NCBI GenBank assembly: GCA_963721445.1
Contig: CAVRIZ010000008.1
Location: 62,001 to 126,000 of the forward strand
Source: DAIOEK01 sp963721445
GTDB taxonomy: Bacteria; Chloroflexota; Anaerolineae; Anaerolineales; Anaerolineaceae
DNA: 64,000 nucleotides
Reading direction: 5' to 3'
Shown: piece after piece, positions 56,568 to 64,000 of the stretch
How positions within the stretch are numbered: the first letter of the stretch is position 1
How the letters are laid out: each line of letters starts with the position of its first letter
Program-made: the position numbers and the translations under genes
The notes under the pieces: generated by a model
Database searches by the model: none
Seen by the model: the letters and a program-made list of their open reading frames with translations, nothing else
What the model was told of the DNA's origin: nothing

Positions 56568-57016
56568 TCATCACGAATACGAAAGAAAGATCACGATTTC
56601 TCCGCTTCGCCGTGGTTGGTTTAATCGGAGCGATCATCGATTTTGGTGTTTTCAATATTTGTACAAATCTGCTTGGGATACGTGCATTGTATGCCAGCGT
56701 GATTTCCTTTGTTCTCGCCGTCTGCAGTAATTTTGTTTGGAACCGGTTTTGGACATATCCTGATTCAAGAAGTAAGCATGTGGTCCACCAGTTGGTCCAA
56801 TTCCTCGTGATCAGTTTGGTTGGCTTACTCATACGAACGCCCACATTTGCCTTCCTGGAAAAGATCCTTATCAAAGAAATGGAGTTAATATCCGGTCAAC
56901 TTCCTTTCACTCCAGTTTTTGTCGGGCATAATCTTGCCCTCGCGATTGTGATCATCCTGGTAATGTTCTGGAATTTCTTTGCGAACCGATTTTGGACATA
57001 TGCTGATGTACAATAA
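56564..57016 (+). CDS. GtrA-family membrane protein
   Basis: 150 residues with four helices. Signature: RFAVVGLIGAIIDFGVFN at helix 1 and WNRFWTYPDS after helix 2, repeated at the end as ANRFWTYAD. GtrA-like proteins are thought to flip or transfer lipid-linked sugars for surface glycans. Its ATG overlaps the UDP-glucuronate decarboxylase stop, so the two are probably made together. Confidence 0.87.
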   Translation: MIITNTKERSRFLRFAVVGLIGAIIDFGVFNICTNLLGIRALYASVISFVLAVCSNFVWNRFWTYPDSRSKHVVHQLVQFLVISLVGLLIRTPTFAFLEKILIKEMELISGQLPFTPVFVGHNLALAIVIILVMFWNFFANRFWTYADVQ

Positions 57017-57037
57017 AACAATCAGGATAAAGAGGAT

Positions 57038-57415
57038 ATGGTAACGATTGTAAGACCGGTTCCAGTGTATACAACAAAAGGCGATCTAGGCGCCTTACTC
57101 GTCTACCCATACCTCTATAACCCCTGCGGAGAATGGATCGGTTGGGTTACTCCTGAAAGGGAAGTCTATTCAGTTTTAGGTGTCTTTGTTGGCCGCCTTG
57201 GAAATCCACCCCGAATTCTCCGTCGCCGGGCGGATGAGTATCAACGCCCCCGGAAATCACCGCCATTCATACCTCAGAAAATATATCCTCCAGCTAGTAT
57301 TCCCCTTCCTCCGATGATGCCGGAACTTGCATTTGATACCATTGATGTATTTATTGAATTGCCCAATCTCCTGCATACCATCGATTCAGGAGAGTTAAAA
57401 GAAGATCTAGGATGA
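57038..57415 (+). CDS. Small beta-rich protein, possibly 4-fold beta-flower type
   Basis: 125 residues. The first half reads TTKGDLGALLVYPYLYNP, WIGWVTPEREVYSVLG and VGRLGNPPRILRRR, short strands with repeating G-x-W/Y turns that suggest a beta-flower-like fold. The second half is Pro-rich. I know this only as a hypothetical family of Chloroflexi. AGAGGAT lies before the ATG. It is three bases upstream of the ChlI-like gene. Confidence 0.55.
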   Translation: MVTIVRPVPVYTTKGDLGALLVYPYLYNPCGEWIGWVTPEREVYSVLGVFVGRLGNPPRILRRRADEYQRPRKSPPFIPQKIYPPASIPLPPMMPELAFDTIDVFIELPNLLHTIDSGELKEDLG

Positions 57416-57418
57416 ACC

Positions 57419-58604
57419 GTGATGGATGAGAATACTGAAAAGGAGAATAAAGAGGCATTCCCTCATGAAATCCGCTCACTCAAGGATTTAATTGATACAG
57501 CTACTGGTAAAAATAGCTCGCTGAGCGATACCCTCCAAGATACGGCAGAGGTCACTGCCTCAGATGTATTACCTTTTCCCTTCCAGGCTATTGTCGGGCA
57601 AAAGGAAATGAAACTCGCCCTTCTTCTTTCCCTCATCAATCCATCCCTGGGAGGTGTGATCCTCTTAGGTCCTCGTGGCACTGGGAAAACTACAGCCGTC
57701 CGATCATTGCTGCCTCTCTTACCCATGGTCGAGCGAAGCGCCTGCGTTTTTGGCTGTCTACCAGAAGATATTGAAACCGGGGGGATGGATGCGGTCTGTC
57801 CCGAGTGTGCCAAAAAATATGCCGAAGGTATTTCTCTTACCCGCAAAGATCTGGTTCGGATGGTCGAAATTCCACTCAACTCAACCATTGATGATGTCGT
57901 AGGCGGCATGGATGAACGGATTGCGAAGGCTGATCGGTTTAGCATCAAAAAAGGACTCCTGGCTCAAGCGGACCAGAACATTTTATATATCGATGAAGTG
58001 AACTTGTTACCTGATAACATTACAGACGCTATCTTGGATGCCTCTGCTCAGGGAAGATACACTCTTCGGCGCGGTATGATCTCTGCGTCATATCGGGCTC
58101 GTTTCAATTTGATCGGTTCCATGAATCCCGAGGAAGGCCGGCTACGACCTCAGATCATGGATAGGTTTGGTCTTCGGGTAATCGTTCAACGACTTGAGAC
58201 GGTTGAAGAGCGCAAGGACGCCTATCAGAGAGTACATGCCTACACCACAAATCCGATCAGATTGACCATGGATTATGTGAATGAAACGGTTTATATCCAA
58301 AAAGAGATCATCGCTGCCAGAGCCAGATGTAAAACCACGACCATCCCGGAAGAGGTCTCCTCGTATGGGATCGCTTTAATTCAATCCATTAAAGTAGAAC
58401 TCCTTACGGGCAGATATCACTTTGTTTGAAGCGGCAAGGGCATATGCAGCAGCCGATAATCGAACAAATGTGAGCAAAGGCGATATCAATGCGGTAGCTC
58501 CCATGGCACTTCGTTTGCGAAGATCTCGCTTTATGGATGATTATTTCGAGCAACAACGTACCGAAGAAGAAGAAATTAATCAGGCGCTCGACGGTAGCAA
58601 ATAA
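57419..58604 (+). pseudogene. ChlI/BchI-like magnesium-chelatase ATPase, one frameshift
   Basis: From GTG 57419 (ATG at 57422): GQKEMKLALLLSLINP, Walker A LLGPRGTGKTTAV, a CPEC pair, Walker B ILYIDEVNLL, and GSMNPEEGRLRPQIMDRFGL with the Arg finger region. The frame ends at LLTGRYHFV near 58429; conserved sequence resumes one frame off as ITLFEAARAYAAADNR, so bases are lost or gained near 58416. It resembles a stand-alone AAA+ ChlI. ChlD/ChlH and pigment genes are absent, so chlorophyll synthesis is not implied. Confidence 0.8.
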
Positions 58605-58615
58605 GTATTTATCAC

Positions 58616-59611
58616 ATGCAGAAGAATAATCATTCTCACAAATACCGGTTGGAATCGTGTCTCGCAGGCGAAAAACCTGACCGCCTCCCTATCGCACTTT
58701 GGCGACATTTTCCCGTTGCAGACCAGGATCCACAATTACTGGCTCGGATGACTTTGGAATTTCAGACACAATATGATTTCGACCTGATCAAAGTGACCCC
58801 TGCGAGTTCATATTGCCTGCTCGATTGGGGTGTAAAAGACGTATGGAAAGGTAATCCGGAAGGAACCCGAGATTATTCTGCAAGAGTAATCCAATCTCCT
58901 GAGGATTGGCTCAAATTGAAAGTGCTTGATCCAAAAACAGGCTTTCTCGGCAAATCTTTGGAGACTTTACAGCTAATTTTGAAAAACCGGGATATAGCTA
59001 CTCCAGTCATCCAAACGGTCTTTAATCCGCTTTCACAAGCGAAAAACCTCGCTGGGCAGGAGACTCTACTAAAACACTTGCATGAGTACCCTGATGAGCT
59101 CTCAAGGGGTCTGGAAACGATCTCAGACACAATTCAAGGGTATCTGTTGGAGTTAGTGAAACTGGGCATCGATGGGATCTTTTATGCCATTCAGCACGCC
59201 CAATCGCACCTTATATCGTCTGAAGAATTCAACCAATTTTCTTCAGGTTACGACCATTCAATTCTGAGGCTCGTTCAACCTCTCTGGTTGAATATGCTAC
59301 ACATTCACGGAACCAACGTCCTATTTGACCAGATCTTAGATTACCCAGTCCAAATAGTAAACTGGCATGACCGGGAAACCGGAATCAGATTATCTGATGG
59401 ATTGAAGAAGATTTCCGGAATTGCCTGTGGCGGATTAAATCGAGATGACACCATGCTATTGGGAACTCCGGACAATGTGGGTGAAGAAATTCAGGATGGG
59501 TATAACCAAACTGGGGGTAAACGATGGATTATCGGCACCGGATGTGTGATGATGACCACGACCCCCATAGTCAATATTCAAGCTGCCAAGGCGGCGGTTT
59601 TAAGATTTTAA
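58616..59611 (+). CDS. Uroporphyrinogen decarboxylase-family protein
   Basis: 331 residues. UroD-superfamily landmarks: EKPDRLPIALWRHFPVAD at the N-terminus, VIQTVFNPLSQAKNLAG, IDGIFYAIQHAQ, HIHGTNVLFDQILDYPVQIVNWHDRETG and the C-terminal RWIIGTGCVM. The final Gly-Cys is typical of methyltransferase-type members rather than classical HemE. A role in methyl transfer or a corrinoid pathway is more likely than heme synthesis. It lies ten bases upstream of rsmD. Confidence 0.8.
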   Translation: MQKNNHSHKYRLESCLAGEKPDRLPIALWRHFPVADQDPQLLARMTLEFQTQYDFDLIKVTPASSYCLLDWGVKDVWKGNPEGTRDYSARVIQSPEDWLKLKVLDPKTGFLGKSLETLQLILKNRDIATPVIQTVFNPLSQAKNLAGQETLLKHLHEYPDELSRGLETISDTIQGYLLELVKLGIDGIFYAIQHAQSHLISSEEFNQFSSGYDHSILRLVQPLWLNMLHIHGTNVLFDQILDYPVQIVNWHDRETGIRLSDGLKKISGIACGGLNRDDTMLLGTPDNVGEEIQDGYNQTGGKRWIIGTGCVMMTTTPIVNIQAAKAAVLRF

Positions 59612-59620
59612 AGGTGTGGG

Positions 59621-60202
59621 ATGGGTGAATTAAGAATTATCAGTGGAACAGCCAGGGGGATGAAACTGCGGGATGTACCCGGTGATAGTACCAGGCCTAT
59701 TACAGATATGGTAAAAGAGGCATTGTTCAATATCATTGGTCCAGATATCGAAGGAGCGGCGATCTGGGATCTTTTTGCAGGTACTGGAGCAGTCGCATTG
59801 GAAGCACTTAGTCGGGGCGCCAGTTTTGCAAAGCTATCAGATAACAACAGAAATGCTCTTCAGACGATCCACTCGAATCTAATTCACACCCGCCTGGATG
59901 AAAAAGCGAAAGTGATCAGAGGGGATGCATTCAGTTTGCTTCGTTCAATCCCTGAAAGACAATATGACTATATTTATATTGCTCCACCCCAGTATAAAGA
60001 AATGTGGAAAGAAGCGATTACGCTGGTTGACGAACATTCCGAGTGGTTGGTTGACGACGGATGGGTAATCGTGCAAATCCACCCACGGGAATTTGAAAAA
60101 TTGGCATTGACAAATTTGGATAATTTTGATGAGAGAAAGTACAGCAATACCCTGTTAGTTTTCTACCAGAAAAAACAGTTGAATATCGCTAGTGAAACGT
60201 AG
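59621..60202 (+). CDS. rsmD: 16S rRNA (guanine-966-N2)-methyltransferase RsmD
   Basis: 193 residues. Motif RIISGTARGMKLRDVPGD opens the family, RPITDMVKEALFNII follows, and WDLFAGTGAVALEALSRGA binds SAM. The usual DPPY catalytic block reads IAPPQY here, a variant whose effect I cannot judge from sequence. It acts on the small-subunit rRNA. The 3' end overlaps the convergent Nudix gene by 14 bases. Confidence 0.9.
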   Translation: MGELRIISGTARGMKLRDVPGDSTRPITDMVKEALFNIIGPDIEGAAIWDLFAGTGAVALEALSRGASFAKLSDNNRNALQTIHSNLIHTRLDEKAKVIRGDAFSLLRSIPERQYDYIYIAPPQYKEMWKEAITLVDEHSEWLVDDGWVIVQIHPREFEKLALTNLDNFDERKYSNTLLVFYQKKQLNIASET

Positions 60203-60680
60203 TGATCAGTTCCTCACCTGAATAGAAATACCTTCCAAAAATAATTGGATCATTTGAATTCCAGTTGGTTACCCTTGGAACCAATTCAAGTAGGTCAGGA
60301 ACAACCGGAATATCACTCAACTTATTCGTATTTATCCAGTGCAGGCTACCTTCTGCAGATGCCATTATTTCCTCCCCACCAAAGACCCCTTTAAAAACGA
60401 ACAACAATATTCCTGGATCGCTCGATGTGTCAACATGGATGACGCCACATAAATCGAGAGGAATCCCCTCGATGCCGCATTCTTCTTGTAGTTCCCGCTG
60501 GGCGCATTCGACTACAGATTCCGCCGGTTCGAGATGGCCGCCGATCCCATTATATAAACCAGGCCAAATACGTTTAGGGGGTGCACCTTTCAGGAGCAAC
60601 ACTTTCTCGCGATCGAAAATAAAAATCAAAACACGTGGGATCACTGCATGTCTGGCGGCTTCGGTTCCCTGTTCGTGCAT
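60189..60680 (-). CDS. Nudix hydrolase
   Basis: 163 residues. The Nudix box is intact: GHLEPAESVVECAQRELQEECGI, with the metal-binding Glu pair. A VLIFIFDREKVLLLKGAPPKR strand-turn precedes it. The substrate is a nucleoside diphosphate linked to an unknown moiety; the length and pattern fit MutT/8-oxo-dGTP or NTP clean-up enzymes. A 17-bp hairpin lies directly upstream, and GAGGTGAGCG precedes the ATG. Confidence 0.88.
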   Translation of the reverse strand: MHEQGTEAARHAVIPRVLIFIFDREKVLLLKGAPPKRIWPGLYNGIGGHLEPAESVVECAQRELQEECGIEGIPLDLCGVIHVDTSSDPGILLFVFKGVFGGEEIMASAEGSLHWINTNKLSDIPVVPDLLELVPRVTNWNSNDPIIFGRYFYSGEELITTFH

Positions 60681-60696
60681 CGCTCACCTCAATATG

Positions 60697-60735
60697 CCAG
60701 CGGCAAGATTTGAGAAATTCAAATCTTGCCGCTGG
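60697..60735. repeat. Perfect 17-bp inverted repeat between aldolase and Nudix genes
   Basis: 60697-60713 is an exact complement of 60719-60735, loop GAAAT. No T tract follows on either strand, so it may be an RNA processing or stability element instead of an intrinsic terminator. Confidence 0.7.
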
Positions 60736-60769
60736 TTATGGTTTACATCACCTTTAGAATAAAACTGAT

Positions 60770-62191
60770 CTAGTCAGCTAAATCTTTGACATCTTCCGCA
60801 GATACGGTCTCCCCCAGGAAATCCAATGCGTGCGGTTTCACAGGAGTATGAGTAACATACTGTTGTACTAATGGTTTTGTGTCCTTCAGGTTTAGCAAAT
60901 TAAACAATTTGGTAAACTGGTCTTCCCATGCTTTCGCAATCTTGGCTTTCTGGTCAGCAGGTAAATTCCAGGATTGTTTCTTGAATGGACCGACCGCACT
61001 TTTACGTGACTTGTAATAGAACTGTTCATTGGTCATGTCCGGTTTACGATCTGCTGTGTTATTTGCGTCAAGGTAGGCATACATCTCTTGTTTCAGATCA
61101 GCCGGGATCAGCTCGAAGAATATATTCATGAAATTGGTGGCAAGATGGATCTCGCACGCTTCGGAATCGACAAACTTCCCGAAAGCATTCTCAGGTAAGG
61201 TGCTGGCGCCATGTTGTACAGCGCCACCGAGACCGAATTCCTTGCGGGACATGCGGCTTAATTTCAACATGGTATCAAAATCAACGCTAACCTGCGCGAT
61301 GGATCCATCAGGTAAAACAACGCCACCATGCGAAGTACCAGTCTGGATACTAATTTTGCTTAATCCGAGCAGGTTCTTGTCGATCTTCGCAAGGTCTTTG
61401 GTAAATCCGGAAAGATACGCACATAATTCTTCCTCCGTCGAATTATGCCCACCTACTTCACCAATTTCACCACCAACAGAGATGGTGACGGTTTTTGGTT
61501 CAACAGATCGAATATAGGCAGTTAGCAACGATGAAAGGTCCGTATTGACTGTTTGCTGTTCTTCAATCGTGGTTTTGGTTAAATCGACCATCGTAGACGT
61601 ATCAACGTCAATATTCAAGAATCCGGCAGAAACCGCTTCGCGGATTAATGCTTTTAATGCGTCGATTTCCGCAGTCGGATTCACGGCATATTTTTTTGAA
61701 GAAACCTGAAAATGGTCACCCTGAATAAAAACAGGACCCAGGTAGCCTTCCTGGACAGCGGCGGCAAGGATGGATGTGGCATATTCTGCGGGACGTTGGT
61801 CGGTGTAATTCATCTCCGAGCGGGCTATTTCAAAGATCATTGCGCCGGCATTAATTTTTCTGGCAACCCGGAAGACTGCTTTGGCGCAATCAAACGCCAA
61901 TACCCGCAAATTCATCGCGGGAACAGTGAAGGGTTGCTTGATCGCATCCTTACCACGGGCCATATATAGTTCATGAATGGAAGCCGGATAAACCCCGATC
62001 TCCTGAGCAGCAGCGCGAATAAAATAGCGCGCCCAGCCAGCTTTTTCGCCCCCGGCTAAAGCTGACAATTCTGCCAGACGATGAACATTTGCCCTGAATG
62101 CTTTTTCATCGTTTACAGTGACTTTTCCATCCGAATAGGAGATAGAATTATTCACTGTTTGTAGTACTTCATTGATCAACTGTACGTTCAT
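60770..62191 (-). CDS. Class II fructose-bisphosphate aldolase-like enzyme, long form
   Basis: 473 residues. Metal-binding and active-site blocks of class II aldolases: QGDHFQ, DVDTSTMVDL, GGEIGEVGGHNSTEEE, TGTSHGGVVLPDG and VQHGASTLPENAF. The long N- and C-terminal parts exceed classical FbaA (about 360). It should interconvert fructose 1,6-bisphosphate and triose phosphates, or a tagatose analogue. It directly follows the phosphofructokinase gene (22 bases), which supports glycolysis. Confidence 0.83.
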   Translation of the reverse strand: MNVQLINEVLQTVNNSISYSDGKVTVNDEKAFRANVHRLAELSALAGGEKAGWARYFIRAAAQEIGVYPASIHELYMARGKDAIKQPFTVPAMNLRVLAFDCAKAVFRVARKINAGAMIFEIARSEMNYTDQRPAEYATSILAAAVQEGYLGPVFIQGDHFQVSSKKYAVNPTAEIDALKALIREAVSAGFLNIDVDTSTMVDLTKTTIEEQQTVNTDLSSLLTAYIRSVEPKTVTISVGGEIGEVGGHNSTEEELCAYLSGFTKDLAKIDKNLLGLSKISIQTGTSHGGVVLPDGSIAQVSVDFDTMLKLSRMSRKEFGLGGAVQHGASTLPENAFGKFVDSEACEIHLATNFMNIFFELIPADLKQEMYAYLDANNTADRKPDMTNEQFYYKSRKSAVGPFKKQSWNLPADQKAKIAKAWEDQFTKLFNLLNLKDTKPLVQQYVTHTPVKPHALDFLGETVSAEDVKDLAD

Positions 62192-62213
62192 TAAATAACT
62201 CCTGGTTATTAGA

Positions 62214-63381
62214 TTAGCTCAAGAACATGGGAACGCCCATGAAATCTTTCACCCGTGGGAGGTAATGCTCAGAATCATAGAAGCTTGGAACATCCACTCG
62301 TTTCTTCCCTGACATGATGATATCCACGGGCACAGTAGTGTACTTACCGCCATGTAAAGCAACCATCTTGCCGGTCTCTCCCCGGCGAATCAGCTGACTG
62401 GCCAGGTTGCCAAAGGACATGGCAACCATTCGATCCAATGAATCTGGCGCGCCGGACCGCATCAGGTAGCCAATCTGCTGGTACATAATATCCTGCCCGG
62501 TTCGGCGTTTTACTTCTTCCGATAGCATTTCACCGACACCGCCCAATTTTCGATGACCATAGGCATCCGCCTCTCCGCCCTCGATCACTTCACCGCCTTC
62601 CATGATCGCCCCTTCGGAGATGGTCATGATGGCGTAATTGGATGGATTGTTTCTTTTGTCTTCCATCAGAAAGCCGCATAATCTTTCCACATCGAACGGA
62701 ATTTCTGGAATGATCGCTCGATCAACATACCCAAGATAGGCAGAGATCAAGCTGGTCTCACCCGAATTTCTGCCAAAAAGTTCGACAATACCAATCCGTT
62801 CGTGCGAGCCAACCGATGTTCGCATATTCGTGATGAACTCCACCGAACGTGTAACCGCAGTGGAAAAACCGATGCAATAGTCTGTGCCATAGACATCGTT
62901 GTCCATCGTCTTTGGGATGGCTACGACCGGGAACCCTTCCTTATGGAGCCGAGCTGAATAACTGAGTGTATCATCACCACCGATGGTCACCAGGTAATCG
63001 ATTCCCAGATGGGCGATCACCTTCAAAACATACTCGGTGTAATCCATCGTTTCCGCGTTTACTTTTTTTCCAAAATTGGAGTTTTTCAGGAAATCCGGAA
63101 CTCGATTCTAATTTCACATTTTGTGGGTTCGTCCGGGAGGTGTGCAGGAAAGTTCCCCCGGTCCGATCGATCGTTCGGACGTCATCACGATCCAATGGGC
63201 GGATGTAATAATCGTGCGTGGATGGTTCATCGAGGTTATATTGAAGCAGACCCGCCCAACCTCTTCGAATTCCCAATACCCTGTATCCAGATTCAAGACA
63301 GTTTAATACAACAGACTTCATACACGGGTTCAGACCCGGTACATCCCCCCCACCGGTAAGGATACCAATTGTTTTTGACAT
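62214..63381 (-). pseudogene. pfp: 6-phosphofructokinase of PPi-dependent type, one frameshift
   Basis: From ATG 63381 (GAGGAGA upstream): GILTGGGDVPGLNPCMKSVV, then RTGGTFLHTSRTNP. An extra T at 63105 shifts the frame; removing it restores VPDFLKNSNFGKKVNAETMDY. The rest has TIGGDDTLSYS, VVAIPKTMDNDVYGTD and MVALHGGKYTTVPVD. GGDD with PKTxDND marks the PPi-using class rather than ATP-PFK (GGDGS, PGTIDND). Repaired length is about 389. It phosphorylates fructose 6-phosphate in a reversible PPi-linked step, upstream of the aldolase gene. Confidence 0.86.
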
Positions 63382-63422
63382 ACTGATGTTCTCCTCAAAG
63401 AAAAATATAAGTGCAAAATGGA

Positions 63423-64000
63423 TCAGGCAGCTGGAGTTTCCTCTGCCTTTGCCATCGGCATTTCGAAAGTAATTCGCGTTCCTTGCCCTGGCACACTATC
63501 GATTTCCGCTCGACCACCCAGCATCTCCACCCGGTCTCGAGTGATCTTGATCCCGAGATTCCCATCAGATTGAAGATCATCGGCGGCAATCCCTTTACCG
63601 TTATCATCCACACTCACCCGGACTATATCCGAATCGATATTCAAGGTTACTTTCACCTTGCTTGCCTGGCTGTGTCTAGCAGCATTTCCAAGCAATTCCT
63701 GCAACGACCTGAATATCATGACTTCAAGGTAGGAAGCCATACGGATTTCAGAGCCTGAGATAACCAAATCTACATCCAGACCGGTCTGTTCTTTATACGT
63801 ATCAATATATCGTTTAACGGTGGGCACCAGACCGAGGTCATCCAACATCATCGGGCGCAGCTCAAAAATAAAGTTCCGGACCTTTTGGAAGGTGGACATG
63901 GCAGAATTCTTGAGGTTTGCTAATTCATCCTTCGCCCTGGTCTGATCGACATCAAAAAGTCGCATTGCAATTTCAGTCTGGAGAATGAAATTTGAAAGCG
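63423..64000 (-). CDS. Sensor histidine kinase, DegS/LiaS (HisKA_3) type, C-terminal part
   Basis: The frame is open to the window edge; visible are LSNFILQTEIAMRLFDVD (end of HisKA_3), FIFELRPMMLDDLGLVPT, and the HATPase with RSLQELLGNAARHSQA, VDDNGKGI and NLGIKITRDRVEMLGG. It phosphorylates a NarL/FixJ-type response regulator not seen here. The 3' end is 41 bases upstream of the phosphofructokinase gene. The sensing domain lies beyond 64000. Confidence 0.85.
   Translation of the reverse strand, partial: LSNFILQTEIAMRLFDVDQTRAKDELANLKNSAMSTFQKVRNFIFELRPMMLDDLGLVPTVKRYIDTYKEQTGLDVDLVISGSEIRMASYLEVMIFRSLQELLGNAARHSQASKVKVTLNIDSDIVRVSVDDNGKGIAADDLQSDGNLGIKITRDRVEMLGGRAEIDSVPGQGTRITFEMPMAKAEETPAA

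Noticed and set aside
57419..58604. Chlorophyll or bacteriochlorophyll synthesis locus
   Set aside because: Only a ChlI-like ATPase is present; no ChlD, ChlH or pigment genes, and the UroD-family neighbour is not HemE-like.

Overview
The window reads as a chromosomal segment of a Chloroflexota bacterium, most likely class Anaerolineae. This is inferred from gene content and protein style, not from a marker tree. Supporting signs are a MoaD-MoaE fusion, a sigma-54 factor carrying a Cys4 insert, a DegS/LiaS-type histidine kinase, several small membrane or zinc-ribbon proteins of the kind common in that phylum, and several -10 boxes placed 6-7 nt before the start codon. It is mostly housekeeping. 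I see no insertion sequence, phage, CRISPR array or rRNA. The only RNA gene is a tRNA-Leu(GAG) at 50006-50087.

Layout. 1-7518 (minus): pgeF (cut by the edge), DUF2085 membrane protein, ccdA, L,D-transpeptidase, histidine ammonia-lyase, polyprenol/diacylglycerol kinase-like protein, smpB, an MFS transporter and mgsA. 7699-9216: three small lineage-type proteins. 9230-14014 (minus): zwf, gnd, hydroxyacid dehydrogenase and glycerate 2-kinase, a sugar-acid and NADPH group. 14167-23912: degV, Fe-alcohol dehydrogenase with an ABM partner, rluA-like, GNAT, rpmF, hflX, an aminotransferase, an M28 peptidase and trmFO. 24019-37105 (plus): the accessory highlight, described below. 37230-39667: rpsF-ssb-rpsR and a parvulin foldase. 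39733-46438 (minus): moaC, moaDE, thrC, rnc and smc. 46514-48176: scpA and two envelope-type proteins. 48252-64000: nnr, tRNA-Leu, plsX, rluB/scpB, two lipoproteins, UDP-glucuronate decarboxylase, gtrA, a ChlI-like ATPase, a UroD-family protein, rsmD, a Nudix hydrolase, a class II aldolase, a PPi-type phosphofructokinase and a partial sensor kinase.

The most interesting locus is 24019-37105. Sigma-54, a PAS/GAF histidine kinase and an NtrC-type activator without a DNA-binding domain form a start-stop-overlapped operon. A well-formed -24/-12 promoter follows at once (28588-28603). Next come a two-helix membrane protein, a very large TPR protein (about 1,800 residues if its interruptions are errors) and an 894-residue cytoplasmic protein with a TPR-like N-terminus and a gingipain/caspase-fold (C25-like) protease domain with a visible His/Cys dyad. 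I infer a self-contained, signal-controlled intracellular protease module that resembles TPR-caspase effector systems in architecture.

A second theme is sequence quality. Nine genes, including smc, scpA, trmFO, pfk and nnr, are interrupted by about fifteen small lesions, mostly single-base insertions. Both halves of each protein are well conserved, so I read most of these as assembly or sequencing errors and annotate the genes over their full extent.
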